DNA of 64,000 nucleotides. Origin: Oceanirhabdus sp. W0125-5. GTDB lineage: Bacteria; Bacillota; Clostridia; Clostridiales; Clostridiaceae. The notes below the pieces were generated by a model. It had not been told where the DNA came from. It ran no database searches and saw only the letters and a list, made by a program, of their open reading frames with translations. Shown here piece after piece: positions 17,197 to 26,300 of this stretch (positions are counted from its first letter, which is position 1; each line of letters starts with the position of its first letter). The stretch covers positions 4,870,001 through 4,934,000 of the forward strand of contig NZ_CP115913.1 of assembly GCF_027938815.1 (NCBI RefSeq), given 5' to 3'. The position numbers and the translations under genes were made by a program.

Positions 17197-17736
17197 TTAC
17201 ATTTGAAGACCATAGAATTTCACTTTCCATTCTCCGTTTATCTTTTTCATTTCAAGGTTAAGGTACTGATAATAATCAGTGTTTTTTAAACAGAACTCAT
17301 ACTCTGCAATTATCCTATCTTCCTTTATATCATTTGGGTCAAGTTTTAAGATTAAGAATTCAACATCATCAAATTTATTTTCTGTGTTATAATAATTATC
17401 TTTATTTTCTGGGTTTATAAGATAACTTTTCATTGCGCTTACATCACCGCTGAGGTAAGCTTTTGTAAATTTCCATGAAACTACTTGAAAATCGTGACCT
17501 TCTTTACTTTTTAAGAATTTGTCTTTATGCTCCAGCTTTTGAGCGTTTTCATTTAAGTTATTGGTATTATTTTTAGTTTTGTTATCTACTTTAGTATGGT
17601 TTTGAGTAGACTTTTCTGATATCGTAATTATCTCGTTTTTAGAAGTTTCCTCGCTTTCTTTATTATTATTTGTACACCCTAATAATGCTATACTTACTAT
17701 TAATACTATTATTAATACAGTTAAATATTTTTTCAT
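17197..17736 (-). CDS. lipoprotein of unknown function
   Basis: 179 residues. The N-terminus MKKYLTVLIIVLIVSIALLGC is a lipoprotein signal with lipobox LLGC (Cys21). A Lys/Asn/Glu-rich linker (about 22-75) leads to a compact C-terminal domain with Trp and Tyr residues that resembles small NTF2-like or DUF4878-type folds (...NGEWKVKFYG). The start overlaps the stop of the upstream membrane-protein gene by 4 bases, so the two are translated together and may act together at the membrane. Confidence 0.7.
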   Translation of the reverse strand: MKKYLTVLIIVLIVSIALLGCTNNNKESEETSKNEIITISEKSTQNHTKVDNKTKNNTNNLNENAQKLEHKDKFLKSKEGHDFQVVSWKFTKAYLSGDVSAMKSYLINPENKDNYYNTENKFDDVEFLILKLDPNDIKEDRIIAEYEFCLKNTDYYQYLNLEMKKINGEWKVKFYGLQM

Positions 17737-18413
17737 TTTTTCTCTCCTTTTCCCCGCTCTTTCATTTCCACAACTAATTCAGAGGCCCCTACTCCGTACT
17801 TTTCACTTACTCTCAGCTTGATTATTGTTATGAGTCTTCTATTCTTCCCATATATTAAGTCCTCAATTTTAGAAGTTTTAATTTTATAAGTCCTTTCATT
17901 AGACACTAGTACACCTATCATTGAAATTTTTCCAGACTCATATTCTATAATGTTACTTATATCTTCCCATTTAATAAATCTATACTCTGGAATCTTTATA
18001 CCTTCTTCATTCAATATAATCTTGTCTCTAGGATAACCACCCTCTTCACTATTATCTGTTTTTTTAATAAGTTCTCCTTCGATACTCAAAATAATTGTAC
18101 TTATAATCAAAAATACTCCAATAATAACATCAGCATTTTGCCTAAAAATCAAAATACTAATGATAATCATTCCGTATACAATAACGTAACTTCTTGTTTC
18201 ATGTCCATAGTCCAGGTAATCCACTATTCCCATACCTTTGCCCTTCATCACTTTATAGTCAACAATTTTCATAATTAAAAAAATTATCATAATCATTATA
18301 TAAAGAGCATAATTATCGGTTTTAGCAAAAATGAGCCAAATACCAATAGCTATAAAAACTAATGCTATAATATACGCAAGAATATCTCTACCTCTTTTAT
18401 ATTCAAATTCCAT
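17733..18413 (-). CDS. DUF5673-like membrane protein
   Basis: 226 residues, paralogue of the gene at 14975: four membrane segments, then the conserved IILNEEGIKIPEYRFIKWED part and a final Ser/Glu/Leu-rich helix. Overlaps the downstream lipoprotein gene by 4 bases. AGGAGGAG ribosome site. Function unknown. Confidence 0.65.
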   Translation of the reverse strand: MEFEYKRGRDILAYIIALVFIAIGIWLIFAKTDNYALYIMIMIIFLIMKIVDYKVMKGKGMGIVDYLDYGHETRSYVIVYGMIIISILIFRQNADVIIGVFLIISTIILSIEGELIKKTDNSEEGGYPRDKIILNEEGIKIPEYRFIKWEDISNIIEYESGKISMIGVLVSNERTYKIKTSKIEDLIYGKNRRLITIIKLRVSEKYGVGASELVVEMKERGKGEKK

Positions 18414-18446
18414 ACTCCTCCTCCTTTAAACTACTAACATATGCTT

Positions 18447-18486
18447 AGAGCTTGGCACATCATCTTAAATTAGATTGCCAAGCTCT
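18447..18486 (-). terminator. terminator after the gene at 18506
   Basis: Perfect 11-base stem AGAGCTTGGCA / TGCCAAGCTCT with an 18-base loop, 20 bases beyond the stop codon of the polytopic membrane protein gene. Confidence 0.7.
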
Positions 18487-18505
18487 ACAGTTATTATATA
18501 TATTC

Positions 18506-19345
18506 TTATCTCTGTATAGAAATTCCTTCCTTTAATCTCATAAATTTCATATCAGCGTTACCGCTATGAAGCTGCCATGCATACCAAATAGCATATGGAA
18601 CACATATCATCCCATTTATGATACCCCAATATTTTAATATTTCAGCATTATGCCAACTTGATGCATCCATAAGACTTGGGAATAATCCTCCAAAACATGC
18701 TCGTATCAATATATGTGTAGCTAAGGTATAAACCCTACTCATTACATATAACTCTGGTCTTCTCTTCATAATTGGGTATATCTCTGCTGCAAAAATTATA
18801 CAAAGTGATGATGCAAAATATGCACCAGCTTCTGCATATACAAAACATCCATTCCAAGTAGTATATAATAGATTCCATCCAATTGTAGTATATACAACTA
18901 AATCACTGGCTTTCCCTTTAGATATCTTCCAATACTTTGATGGAAAGGGTATTGTAATACATAAAATCACTCCACATAAAGCATTCAACATATTCCCCAT
19001 TTGATAATCTTTTACTGTAGCTTCCATTATATTGAGGAATAGAACTCCATATAATGTCCACATTACCCATCCTTTTTGCAAGAACTCCCAACCTTTACCT
19101 TTTCTCTCTTCATAATTAGATATTCTTGCGAATCCCACTAAGATTGTCGGTACTAAAACACTTAAAGTTTTAAACCACCTAAACCATCCATCTACATTCC
19201 TTAACCAAAGTGGAAATGTAAATAATGCTCCAATCCATATCCAATTGGCTATTTTGTAGTGCTTCCTCATAAAAGATACGATTAAAATTAAAAGCGCAAA
19301 GTATCCCCCCATAGATATTATGTACTGCCATACTGGTATATCCAT
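18506..19345 (-). CDS. polytopic membrane protein (DUF5692-like)
   Basis: 279 residues with about eight hydrophobic segments and many Trp residues (WIWIGALFTFPLW, YTTIGWNLLYTTWNGCF). I associate it tentatively with the DUF5692 family of uncharacterised membrane proteins. It has its own AAGGGGGAG ribosome site and a terminator. No role can be read from the surroundings. Confidence 0.6.
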   Translation of the reverse strand: MDIPVWQYIISMGGYFALLILIVSFMRKHYKIANWIWIGALFTFPLWLRNVDGWFRWFKTLSVLVPTILVGFARISNYEERKGKGWEFLQKGWVMWTLYGVLFLNIMEATVKDYQMGNMLNALCGVILCITIPFPSKYWKISKGKASDLVVYTTIGWNLLYTTWNGCFVYAEAGAYFASSLCIIFAAEIYPIMKRRPELYVMSRVYTLATHILIRACFGGLFPSLMDASSWHNAEILKYWGIINGMICVPYAIWYAWQLHSGNADMKFMRLKEGISIQR

Positions 19346-19480
19346 ATTTCTGCTCCCCCTTTTTATGTCTTCTATATATCCTGTATTTTACTCCTATCTA
19401 CATAAATTTTCAAGTTTTTCATTTTTTTATATATTATTTATTATAGTAAACACATAAAAATTATTTTTCAAATCCATCAA

Positions 19481-19548
19481 GGGGACGGTTCATTAATTTA
19501 TATAAAAAGCTTGTACAAACACCTTAAGTTACGTTTATGCAAGCCTTA
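19481..19548. repeat. GGGGACGGTTCATT repeat with a terminator hairpin
   Basis: GGGGACGGTTCATTAATTT followed by AAGCTTGTACAAAC / GTTTATGCAAGCCTT (19507-19547). Same layout as 9886-9964. The hairpin is placed to terminate the frameshifted gene at 19599-20851. The opposite terminal (GAACCGTCCCC) is absent. Confidence 0.6.
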
Positions 19549-19598
19549 TAATAAATCTCTATACTCCAATCCTTTTAATCAGTCATTATTTAGTTAAT

Positions 19599-20851
19599 TT
19601 AACAATTTAATATTCTAATTTTATCAGCTGATAACCGCCCTATCCCTTCAATTTCATAAGAACCATCCTTTAATTCAGGTTTTTTATTTGTGTTAAATGT
19701 TATTTTTGATATATTATATCGATTATTCTCATATTCCATAATCACAGGTTTTAATAACCATTTGTTTTCTCCATCAATATTAATACATATGCAATGTTTA
19801 TGAAGTATTTCATTTCCTATTTCCTCTATATTCATAGGGTCATATCCATATAATTTCATGTCATATTTAATAGATATTTTTATCTTATTTTCATTTTTAA
19901 ATTCCTTAAATAATTCCTCTTTTCTTTTTTCATGCTTCTCTATCTCTTCTAAAATATATCCTCTTAATAGATCATCCTCATTAAGCTCATTATAATCACT
20001 TGTGATATCCTCTCTTTCATAAATGAATTATATATTTCTATTAAGAAATCATATATATATGGTGTTTTTTCATATTTATTATATTTATCAGTCCATCTAT
20101 TATCCAACCTATCTAATATTAATCCTATATATGCTCCTGCATAATAACAGTCATGTCTGAAATTCTTTAGAGTATTCTCTGAGAATTTCATGACTCCTTG
20201 GTATGTTTTTAATACCTCATTTAACTCTTTTTCTGAACTATTGATTAAAGATTTAATCTCAACATACGCTGCTGTTCCTTCCATTGTCTCTAATCCCATT
20301 TCATATCGTTGTGTACCTTCTCCTAATAACTTCATTCTTTCATTTCTATAATGTATGAAATCATTTAATAAAGCATAGAAATCTTTCTTATCACTTGAAC
20401 TTATAACCTTTTCTAATGCCTCTCTCTCAAGTGCTCTGTAAAGCAAATTATCCACTTGAAATTTATAATCAAGAATCCCTAAAGGATCTCCACACATGTA
20501 CAACATATCTCCTCTACTCTGAAACACATGAAAGCTCTCATGTACAATTATTGAGTATAGCTTCTCTATACTTATATTCTCCATATAATGAAGACCAACA
20601 ATAGCTATCTTTTTCCCGTAAAAATCAATAGCTGAATTTCCCTTAAAATCATCAGTAACATTTCCTATAAATATATATTCATCTATACATACAAATGTAT
20701 CTGGTAATGAATCATGTCCTATTATACAAACCTGTTCCTCATTATATATTGCAAATGGTTCTTTCTTAAACCCACTCCAATATTTATTAAAATTATCATT
20801 GTTCCAAATATCTACTATCGCCTTCATTATATTAATAATATTTTTCCCCAT
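19599..20851 (-). pseudogene. HExxH protein gene interrupted by a frameshift
   Basis: Reading from 20851 gives 295 residues with the zinc-protease-like motif HESFH at residues 104-108, then an abrupt end. A second frame continues without a stop from just before the break (..DITSDYNELNEDD..) through position 19860 into the 86-residue stretch that ends at 19599. The join can be made near 20009-20016, where AGAGAGG would read correctly as AGAGG; a 2-base duplication (or loss of one base) explains it. The intact protein would be about 416 residues. Family not recognised; HExxH suggests a metallopeptidase, with no signal peptide. It starts 15 bases after the HTH gene. Sequencing error is an alternative explanation. 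Confidence 0.7.
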
Positions 20852-20865
20852 ATGAACATCCCCCT

Positions 20866-21318
20866 TTATATCTCATAATCTTCAAATACACTAACTACCT
20901 TGCAAATATTCTTAGAATCGCCCTTAAATATAAATCTCCCAATACCTGTTTCTTTATTATAGTTATATTGAAATCTAATATTTCCATTCTCCACCTTATT
21001 TATAGTGTTACATACTCTTCCACATAGCTTCTCGATTTCTTCCTCGCTCTCCACCTTAAAGTCAACTATTGTGTGTAGTGTCACTTTTTCTTCACTCTTG
21101 CCTTCCATCAACCCTAACAGAATATCATCCTGTTTCTTTTGAAAGTGTTCTATTATCTCTTCGTTATTCATAAATCTTTTTAGTTCATCTTTCTCAACCT
21201 TCCATCGTCCCCCAACCTTTGATGCACATAACTTATCTTCTTTAATATATCTTCTTACTGTACGTGTATGCACATCTAGTACTTGAGCTACTTCTTCAAC
21301 TGTAAATAATTCTTTCAT
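20866..21318 (-). CDS. excisionase/MerR-like HTH protein
   Basis: 150 residues. The first 55 form a helix-turn-helix with wing (FTVEEVAQVLDVHTRTVRRY, then GGRWKVEKDELKRFM), as in excisionase-family DNA-binding proteins. The C-terminal 90 residues form a separate acidic domain of unknown type. Good AGAGGTGA ribosome site. Followed after 15 bases by the HExxH gene, so it probably regulates that transcript. Confidence 0.75.
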   Translation of the reverse strand: MKELFTVEEVAQVLDVHTRTVRRYIKEDKLCASKVGGRWKVEKDELKRFMNNEEIIEHFQKKQDDILLGLMEGKSEEKVTLHTIVDFKVESEEEIEKLCGRVCNTINKVENGNIRFQYNYNKETGIGRFIFKGDSKNICKVVSVFEDYEI

Positions 21319-21338
21319 ATAATCACCTCTAATTACAT

Positions 21339-21365
21339 TTTATACCATTGGTTACCTTTTGTCAA
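21339..21365 (-). promoter_or_regulatory. possible sigma-A promoter of the HTH gene
   Basis: On the minus strand TTGACA is followed after 15 bases by TATAAA, with TG just before the -10 (extended -10). The spacing is short, so confidence is limited. A GGTAACC palindrome lies between the two boxes and could be an operator. Confidence 0.4.
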
Positions 21366-21399
21366 CTTTTATTACATTCCGTTACAATAAGACATTCTT

Positions 21400-21498
21400 G
21401 GGGACGGTTCATTCTTGGGGACGGTTCATAAATTACTAACTGCTTGTACAATCAAATTCACTTTTGAATAGGACAATCAATTTTAATGAACCGTCCCC
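21400..21498. repeat. GGGGACGGTTCATT repeat bounded by inverted ends
   Basis: GGGGACGGTTC occurs twice in tandem (21400-21410 and 21417-21427, period 17) and its inverted partner AATGAACCGTCCCC is at 21485-21498. The 99-base element fills the space between the divergent HTH and dnaN genes. It resembles the element at 45057-45141 and probably belongs to a REP/MITE-type family. Confidence 0.75.
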
Positions 21499-21609
21499 TA
21501 ATATAATATAGTTTGTACACACTTCTTATTTTTGATATAATTACCATATAATTCTTTGATTACATATCACTAGAATTAAGCACTTATATCAACAATTGGA
21601 GGAAATCAA

Positions 21610-22710
21610 ATGAAGTTTGTAATTCAAAAATCAGAACTATTAAACGGTGTTTCCATTGCACAAAAGGCTATTTCAAATAAGAGTCTGAGTCCTCTTCTTC
21701 AAGGTCTTCATATTAAAACATCTAGTGATGGTATAGAAGTAACAGGATCAAGTAATGATGTAATTATACATACTAATCTTGAGGGAAAAGTTATTTCTCA
21801 AGGTGAGGTTATTGTTAACTCGAGAATGTTTGGAGATATTATTAGAAGACTCCCAAACGAAGAAATAATAATTGAAAGAAATGAAAATTCACTTATAATA
21901 TATTATGCTGATTCAAAAGCTCAACTTAACTGCAATGATGGAAATGAATATCCTAGAATAAACAACCAAGATCTAGAACACAGTTTTTATATTTCAACTG
22001 AAGAACTGAAAAAAATGATTGATGGATGTGTATACGCATGTTCCACTAATGACATTCGTAATACTTTTACAGGGGTTCTTTTTGATATCCAAAAACACTC
22101 TGTTTCTATGGTTGCTATGGATGGACTTAGAGTGGCTTTATCCAAAAGATCATATTCTAGTAATTTCACAGGAAGTAGGATTATTCCTGGTTCTACATTA
22201 TCAGATGTTTCAAGAATAATTACAAACGAAGGAGCTACAGTAAATGTATCCTTCAATGATAATAATATTATCTTTATAACACCTAAAACAATGATTTATT
22301 CTAGAATTATTCAAGGTGAGTTTATTAATTATGATGCAGTTATTCCTGACAGTTTCAATATAAGTTTTAATATAGCTAAAGACAAGCTATTGCCATCTAT
22401 TGATAGAGCTGCGCTCTTTGGAAAAGAAACTAGTGGTAGCTTAGTTATTCTTGAAATATCTGAAAATAATCTCACTATTTCAGCGAACTCACAATACGGA
22501 CTGGTTGATGAACATATTAAAATGTCTCCAGTAATTGAAGGAGACTTAAAAATCGGCTTTAATTCTCGATATCTTTTAGAAGCTTTAAAAAACATAGATT
22601 CTGATGAAATAAATATGAGCTTTAATTCAGATATAACTCCTACTGTAATTAAGAAAGTTGATTCTGATGAATCATTAGCTATGCTCATGCCTGTACGACA
22701 TAAATCATAA
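21610..22710 (+). CDS. dnaN: DNA polymerase III beta subunit (sliding clamp), extra copy
   Basis: 366 residues, full length for a beta clamp, beginning MKFVIQKSELLNGVSIAQKA and ending with LMPVRHKS in place of the usual MPMRL-type C-terminus. The three-domain repeat is visible by pattern (LEGLHIK-like first strand, YPRI, FTGVLFDI, VAMDGLRVAL, ...). The clamp tethers DNA polymerase to DNA. The standard dnaN of Clostridia lies next to dnaA and recF at the origin; none of those genes is here, so this is most likely a second, accessory clamp. Ribosome site GGAGG. It is read alone and ends in a strong terminator. Confidence 0.9.
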   Translation: MKFVIQKSELLNGVSIAQKAISNKSLSPLLQGLHIKTSSDGIEVTGSSNDVIIHTNLEGKVISQGEVIVNSRMFGDIIRRLPNEEIIIERNENSLIIYYADSKAQLNCNDGNEYPRINNQDLEHSFYISTEELKKMIDGCVYACSTNDIRNTFTGVLFDIQKHSVSMVAMDGLRVALSKRSYSSNFTGSRIIPGSTLSDVSRIITNEGATVNVSFNDNNIIFITPKTMIYSRIIQGEFINYDAVIPDSFNISFNIAKDKLLPSIDRAALFGKETSGSLVILEISENNLTISANSQYGLVDEHIKMSPVIEGDLKIGFNSRYLLEALKNIDSDEINMSFNSDITPTVIKKVDSDESLAMLMPVRHKS

Positions 22711-22767
22711 AATATACACTTAGTAAGATATAATGGGAAATTATAGAATATATTTATAATTGCCAAA

Positions 22768-22804
22768 ATATAAACGGAAGTGGATTATCCACTTCCGTTT
22801 ATAT
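22768..22804. terminator. bidirectional terminator between dnaN and the NifX-like gene
   Basis: An 18-base arm (ATATAAACGGAAGTGGAT) is perfectly repeated in inverted form around a single T. A T run follows on the plus strand. It lies between two convergent genes. Confidence 0.85.
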
Positions 22805-22846
22805 ATTTTTTCTTATGTGAGCCACAAGGCTTCTACATTCTATTTT

Positions 22847-23203
22847 TTAGTGATGACATTCATGTGCACTACATGAATCACCAGAATCAGAAATATTCCC
22901 TTCAAGCCACTTAAGTGCAACAGTCTTAAGTTCTCCTGAACACCCGCGTACTACATCAATGCCAGAGTTATTTAACACACGTACTGCACCTGCTCCCATA
23001 TTACCTGCAAGCATAATTGTTACACCCATATTTGATAAAGTTTGCGCTATATTTGATTTACAACCACAGCCTTCTGGTGATGAAATAGTTTCTTGAGAAA
23101 TTATCTCCTTTTTATCATTATCAACTGTAAAAATAGTAAAGTATTCACAGTGACCAAAATGGTCATCTATTTGATTATTTCTTGATGGTAAAGCAATTTT
23201 CAT
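22847..23203 (-). CDS. NifX/NafY-type dinitrogenase iron-molybdenum cofactor family protein
   Basis: 118 residues, with MKIALPSRNNQIDDHFGHC at the N-terminus (the HFGHC motif is typical), then GCGCKS, VTIMLAGNMGAGA and GIDVVRGCSG. The His/Cys-rich tail (SCSAHECHH) may bind metal. The family carries or inserts Fe-S/Mo cofactors, but stand-alone members are widespread in anaerobes that do not fix nitrogen. No nif genes are in the window. Good ribosome site AGGAGG-like upstream. Confidence 0.88.
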   Translation of the reverse strand: MKIALPSRNNQIDDHFGHCEYFTIFTVDNDKKEIISQETISSPEGCGCKSNIAQTLSNMGVTIMLAGNMGAGAVRVLNNSGIDVVRGCSGELKTVALKWLEGNISDSGDSCSAHECHH

Positions 23204-23326
23204 ATCATCATTCCTCCTAAAAATATTAAATCTACATTATAAACCTTTTGAGTTTTTGGCATATGCCCTTTAATTAGATAATATAGAAGGATTTGATAAA
23301 TGTCAAGATTTTGTAAATATTAAATT

Positions 23327-23348
23327 AAGGGAACCCTAAGGTTCCCTT
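23327..23348 (-). terminator. terminator of the giant nuclease gene 23381
   Basis: AAGGGAACC / GGTTCCCTT with a 4-base loop, about 30 bases beyond the stop codon, flanked by AT-rich sequence. Confidence 0.75.
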
Positions 23349-23380
23349 TGTTTTATCCATTTATTTAATCAAACTCACTC

Positions 23381-26300
23381 TTAATTTTTCTTCCCTTTAC
23401 CTCTATTCTTTTTATCCTGTCCTTTATTATTTTCATCTTTTTCCTTGTCTTTTTTATTTTTTCCATAGGCATTTCCATTACCATTGCTATCATTATTTTC
23501 ATTTTCATCTTCATCATACTCTTCTTCATCTTCGTCATCATCTTTATTTTTATCTTTGTCATCCTGACCTTTGCCCCTATTATTAATAGTAAAGTAGTAT
23601 TCTCCAACCTGTGATAATGGATTCATTTCTATTAAATTATCACAAACAAGAATCTCTGCTTTATAATTTCCTATTGGTGCATTAAATAAGGTTACACCTG
23701 ATGAGAATGATTTGGTGATTCCATCTTCAAGTTCAGCATTATTGAAGAAATTAAAGAAATATACATTATTGTGCTTACCAACAATTTTCATTATTACAAC
23801 TGCTTCTGTATCAATATTTGCTGTAATATCAACATTGATCATAATTGCACTTTTCATTCTAAACTCATTTTTAGGATTATTCATCATATCTGTTGTTTGA
23901 ATAGAATTTATAGTAAATTTCTTTTCTCCAACTATTATATATTTAAATTCTGTTACTTCACTGAATGAACTTCTTTTCTTAGCTACAGCTTTAATTGTTA
24001 TTTTCCCAACTGTATTTAAAGTAATTGCTTCAGTGTATAATGTTCCATTTTCTACTGGATTACTTCCATCTGTTGTGTAATATATCTCAGCACCTTCTGT
24101 TTTAGTTGAAAGTTCTACTTCAGTATCTAAAAGAACCTTTCCACCTTCTACTGATGCTTCAACAAGAGAAATATCTTCTAGTATTTCATCAATATCTGCA
24201 CTACTTCTTACCATCAATTGATAATTATCATTATATTGACCAACTGGTGCTGTAACATTTACCTTCATTACAGCTTCATAATCGCCACTATAAATTGATG
24301 GATTAAGGTATTTATCAACTCTTAACTCAATAATATTTGTTCCATCTGATACTTTCATTGAAAAATTGTTGCTTATTGGTTCTGATGGAACTTGAATAAT
24401 CTCAACATCATTTAAAGTTACCAGTTGCCCTTCAAGAGTTTCATCAATTTCTCCTATAGTAACAACTTTAGGTTCTGGCAGATTATTTCCTGTTGACACT
24501 ACATTAATAGACTCAAAGTATTTTAATTGTTTAAGCCCTTTATACTCAGATGTTACCCCTATTAATTGAAGCTCATTACCTAAAACAAACTCCTCTTTTC
24601 CTTTTGATCCAGCATACAAATATATACCTGCTGTATCATCTTGAATGAAGGCATTATTTCCAATCATCCCTGTTATGATACCTTTAACCATAACTTCCTC
24701 ACCAATTGCTTTTTCTCTTGCTTCTGCAATTGAAATTTCTTTTGTTATATCATCACTGCTTCTTAACATCAACTGATACTTATCATAGAATTGCCCTACT
24801 GGCGCTGTTACATTCATCTTCATTCCAACTGAATAATCATCACTATTAATTCCTGGATTAAGATATTTATCAACTCTTAATTCAATAATACTTATTCCAT
24901 CTGTTACCTTCATTGAATAATTATTTTCTTCTCCTGATGGTACTTCTGATATTTCAAGATTTGTGATAGTAACTAACTGCCCCTCAAGTGTTTCGTCAAT
25001 TTCTCCTATAGTAACAACCTTAGGCGCTGGAAGATTATTTCCTGTTGAAACTATCTCAATATCATCAATCTCCTTCAATTCACATAGCTTATTATATTCT
25101 ACAACTCTACCTGAAAGAATAAGTTCATTTCCTACAACAAACTCAGTTTGAGCATTAGCCCCTACATATAGGTAAATACCTGCTGTATCATCTTGAATAA
25201 AGGCATTATTTCCAATCATACCAGTGATGATACCTTTTATTTTAACGCTTTCACCAGTTTTTATTTTAGCTTCTTCAATGGAGATTATTTCATCTTGTGC
25301 TAAAACTGTATATTCAAATTCACGAACAACATTACTGAATACTCCATCTTTCTTTAGTACAATCCTAAAGTATGAGTTCTCATTTATTTCAAGACCTTCT
25401 ACTGGGAATAATTGTCCGTCACTTGGATTAGAATCTTCACCAACTGAATAGAATATTTCAACATTGTTCTCATCAGCAATAATTGTTACTACTTCCCCTT
25501 TATTAATCTCACCAGATCCATGACTTGGATTAATTCTTGCATAATCAACTATATTCTTAGAAGAAGTAACTATGCTATATTTTTCTCCTTTCTTAGCTAC
25601 AGCTTGCACTTTAATAATTCCTGTTTCCGTTAGAGCAAATGGGCCTGTATATTCAATACCATCTGTAATTGGATCTGATTCATAAAGATTATAGGTGGAG
25701 TCATCAATAGTGTAGTAGATAGTTGCTCCTTCTGTATCTGTAGATAGTACAACTTCTGTTCCAACCTTTACTTCCTCATCTAAGATATTAAACTTAACAG
25801 GCTCAACATATTCCACATTACCTAAACCTGATATTTGTACCATAACTGGATCATGGTCACTTGCTCTTCCACTATGCTCAGTGAACTCAGCATTTAAGTG
25901 AACTATATCGCCAATTGTTCTTGCTTCAATATTTTTACTTACTAATGTACTATCAAGTACTTGAGAATTACCATTATACACATAAGTATATCTCTCATTC
26001 TTAGGTAACTTTTCAACCATATTAATAAGCTCGTCACCTTTAAGTATTCTTAAAGTTTCAGAATACTCATAATCATTCATATCTCCTAAAACAACTATAT
26101 TTGCGTTAGGATCAGCAGCTAGTATTTCTTTTACAAATGAGTTAATAACTTCAGCTTGACCATGTCTCTTAGGCTCACTTCCCTTTGGAGGTGGTTGTAT
26201 CTCGCCAAAGTCTGACTCGTCCCCTCTCTTTGAACCTAAATGGTTAGCTATTAAGAATACACTTTCTCCTTTAAATTTAAATTCACCAACAAGAGGTTTT

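Noticed and set aside
22847..23203. Evidence for nitrogen fixation
   Set aside because: Stand-alone NifX-like proteins are common in non-fixing anaerobes; no other nif gene is in the window.
23365..23607. Met/Lys-rich open frame at the end of the giant nuclease gene
   Set aside because: It is an out-of-frame reading of the charged C-terminal tail of the nuclease; it has no ribosome site of its own.
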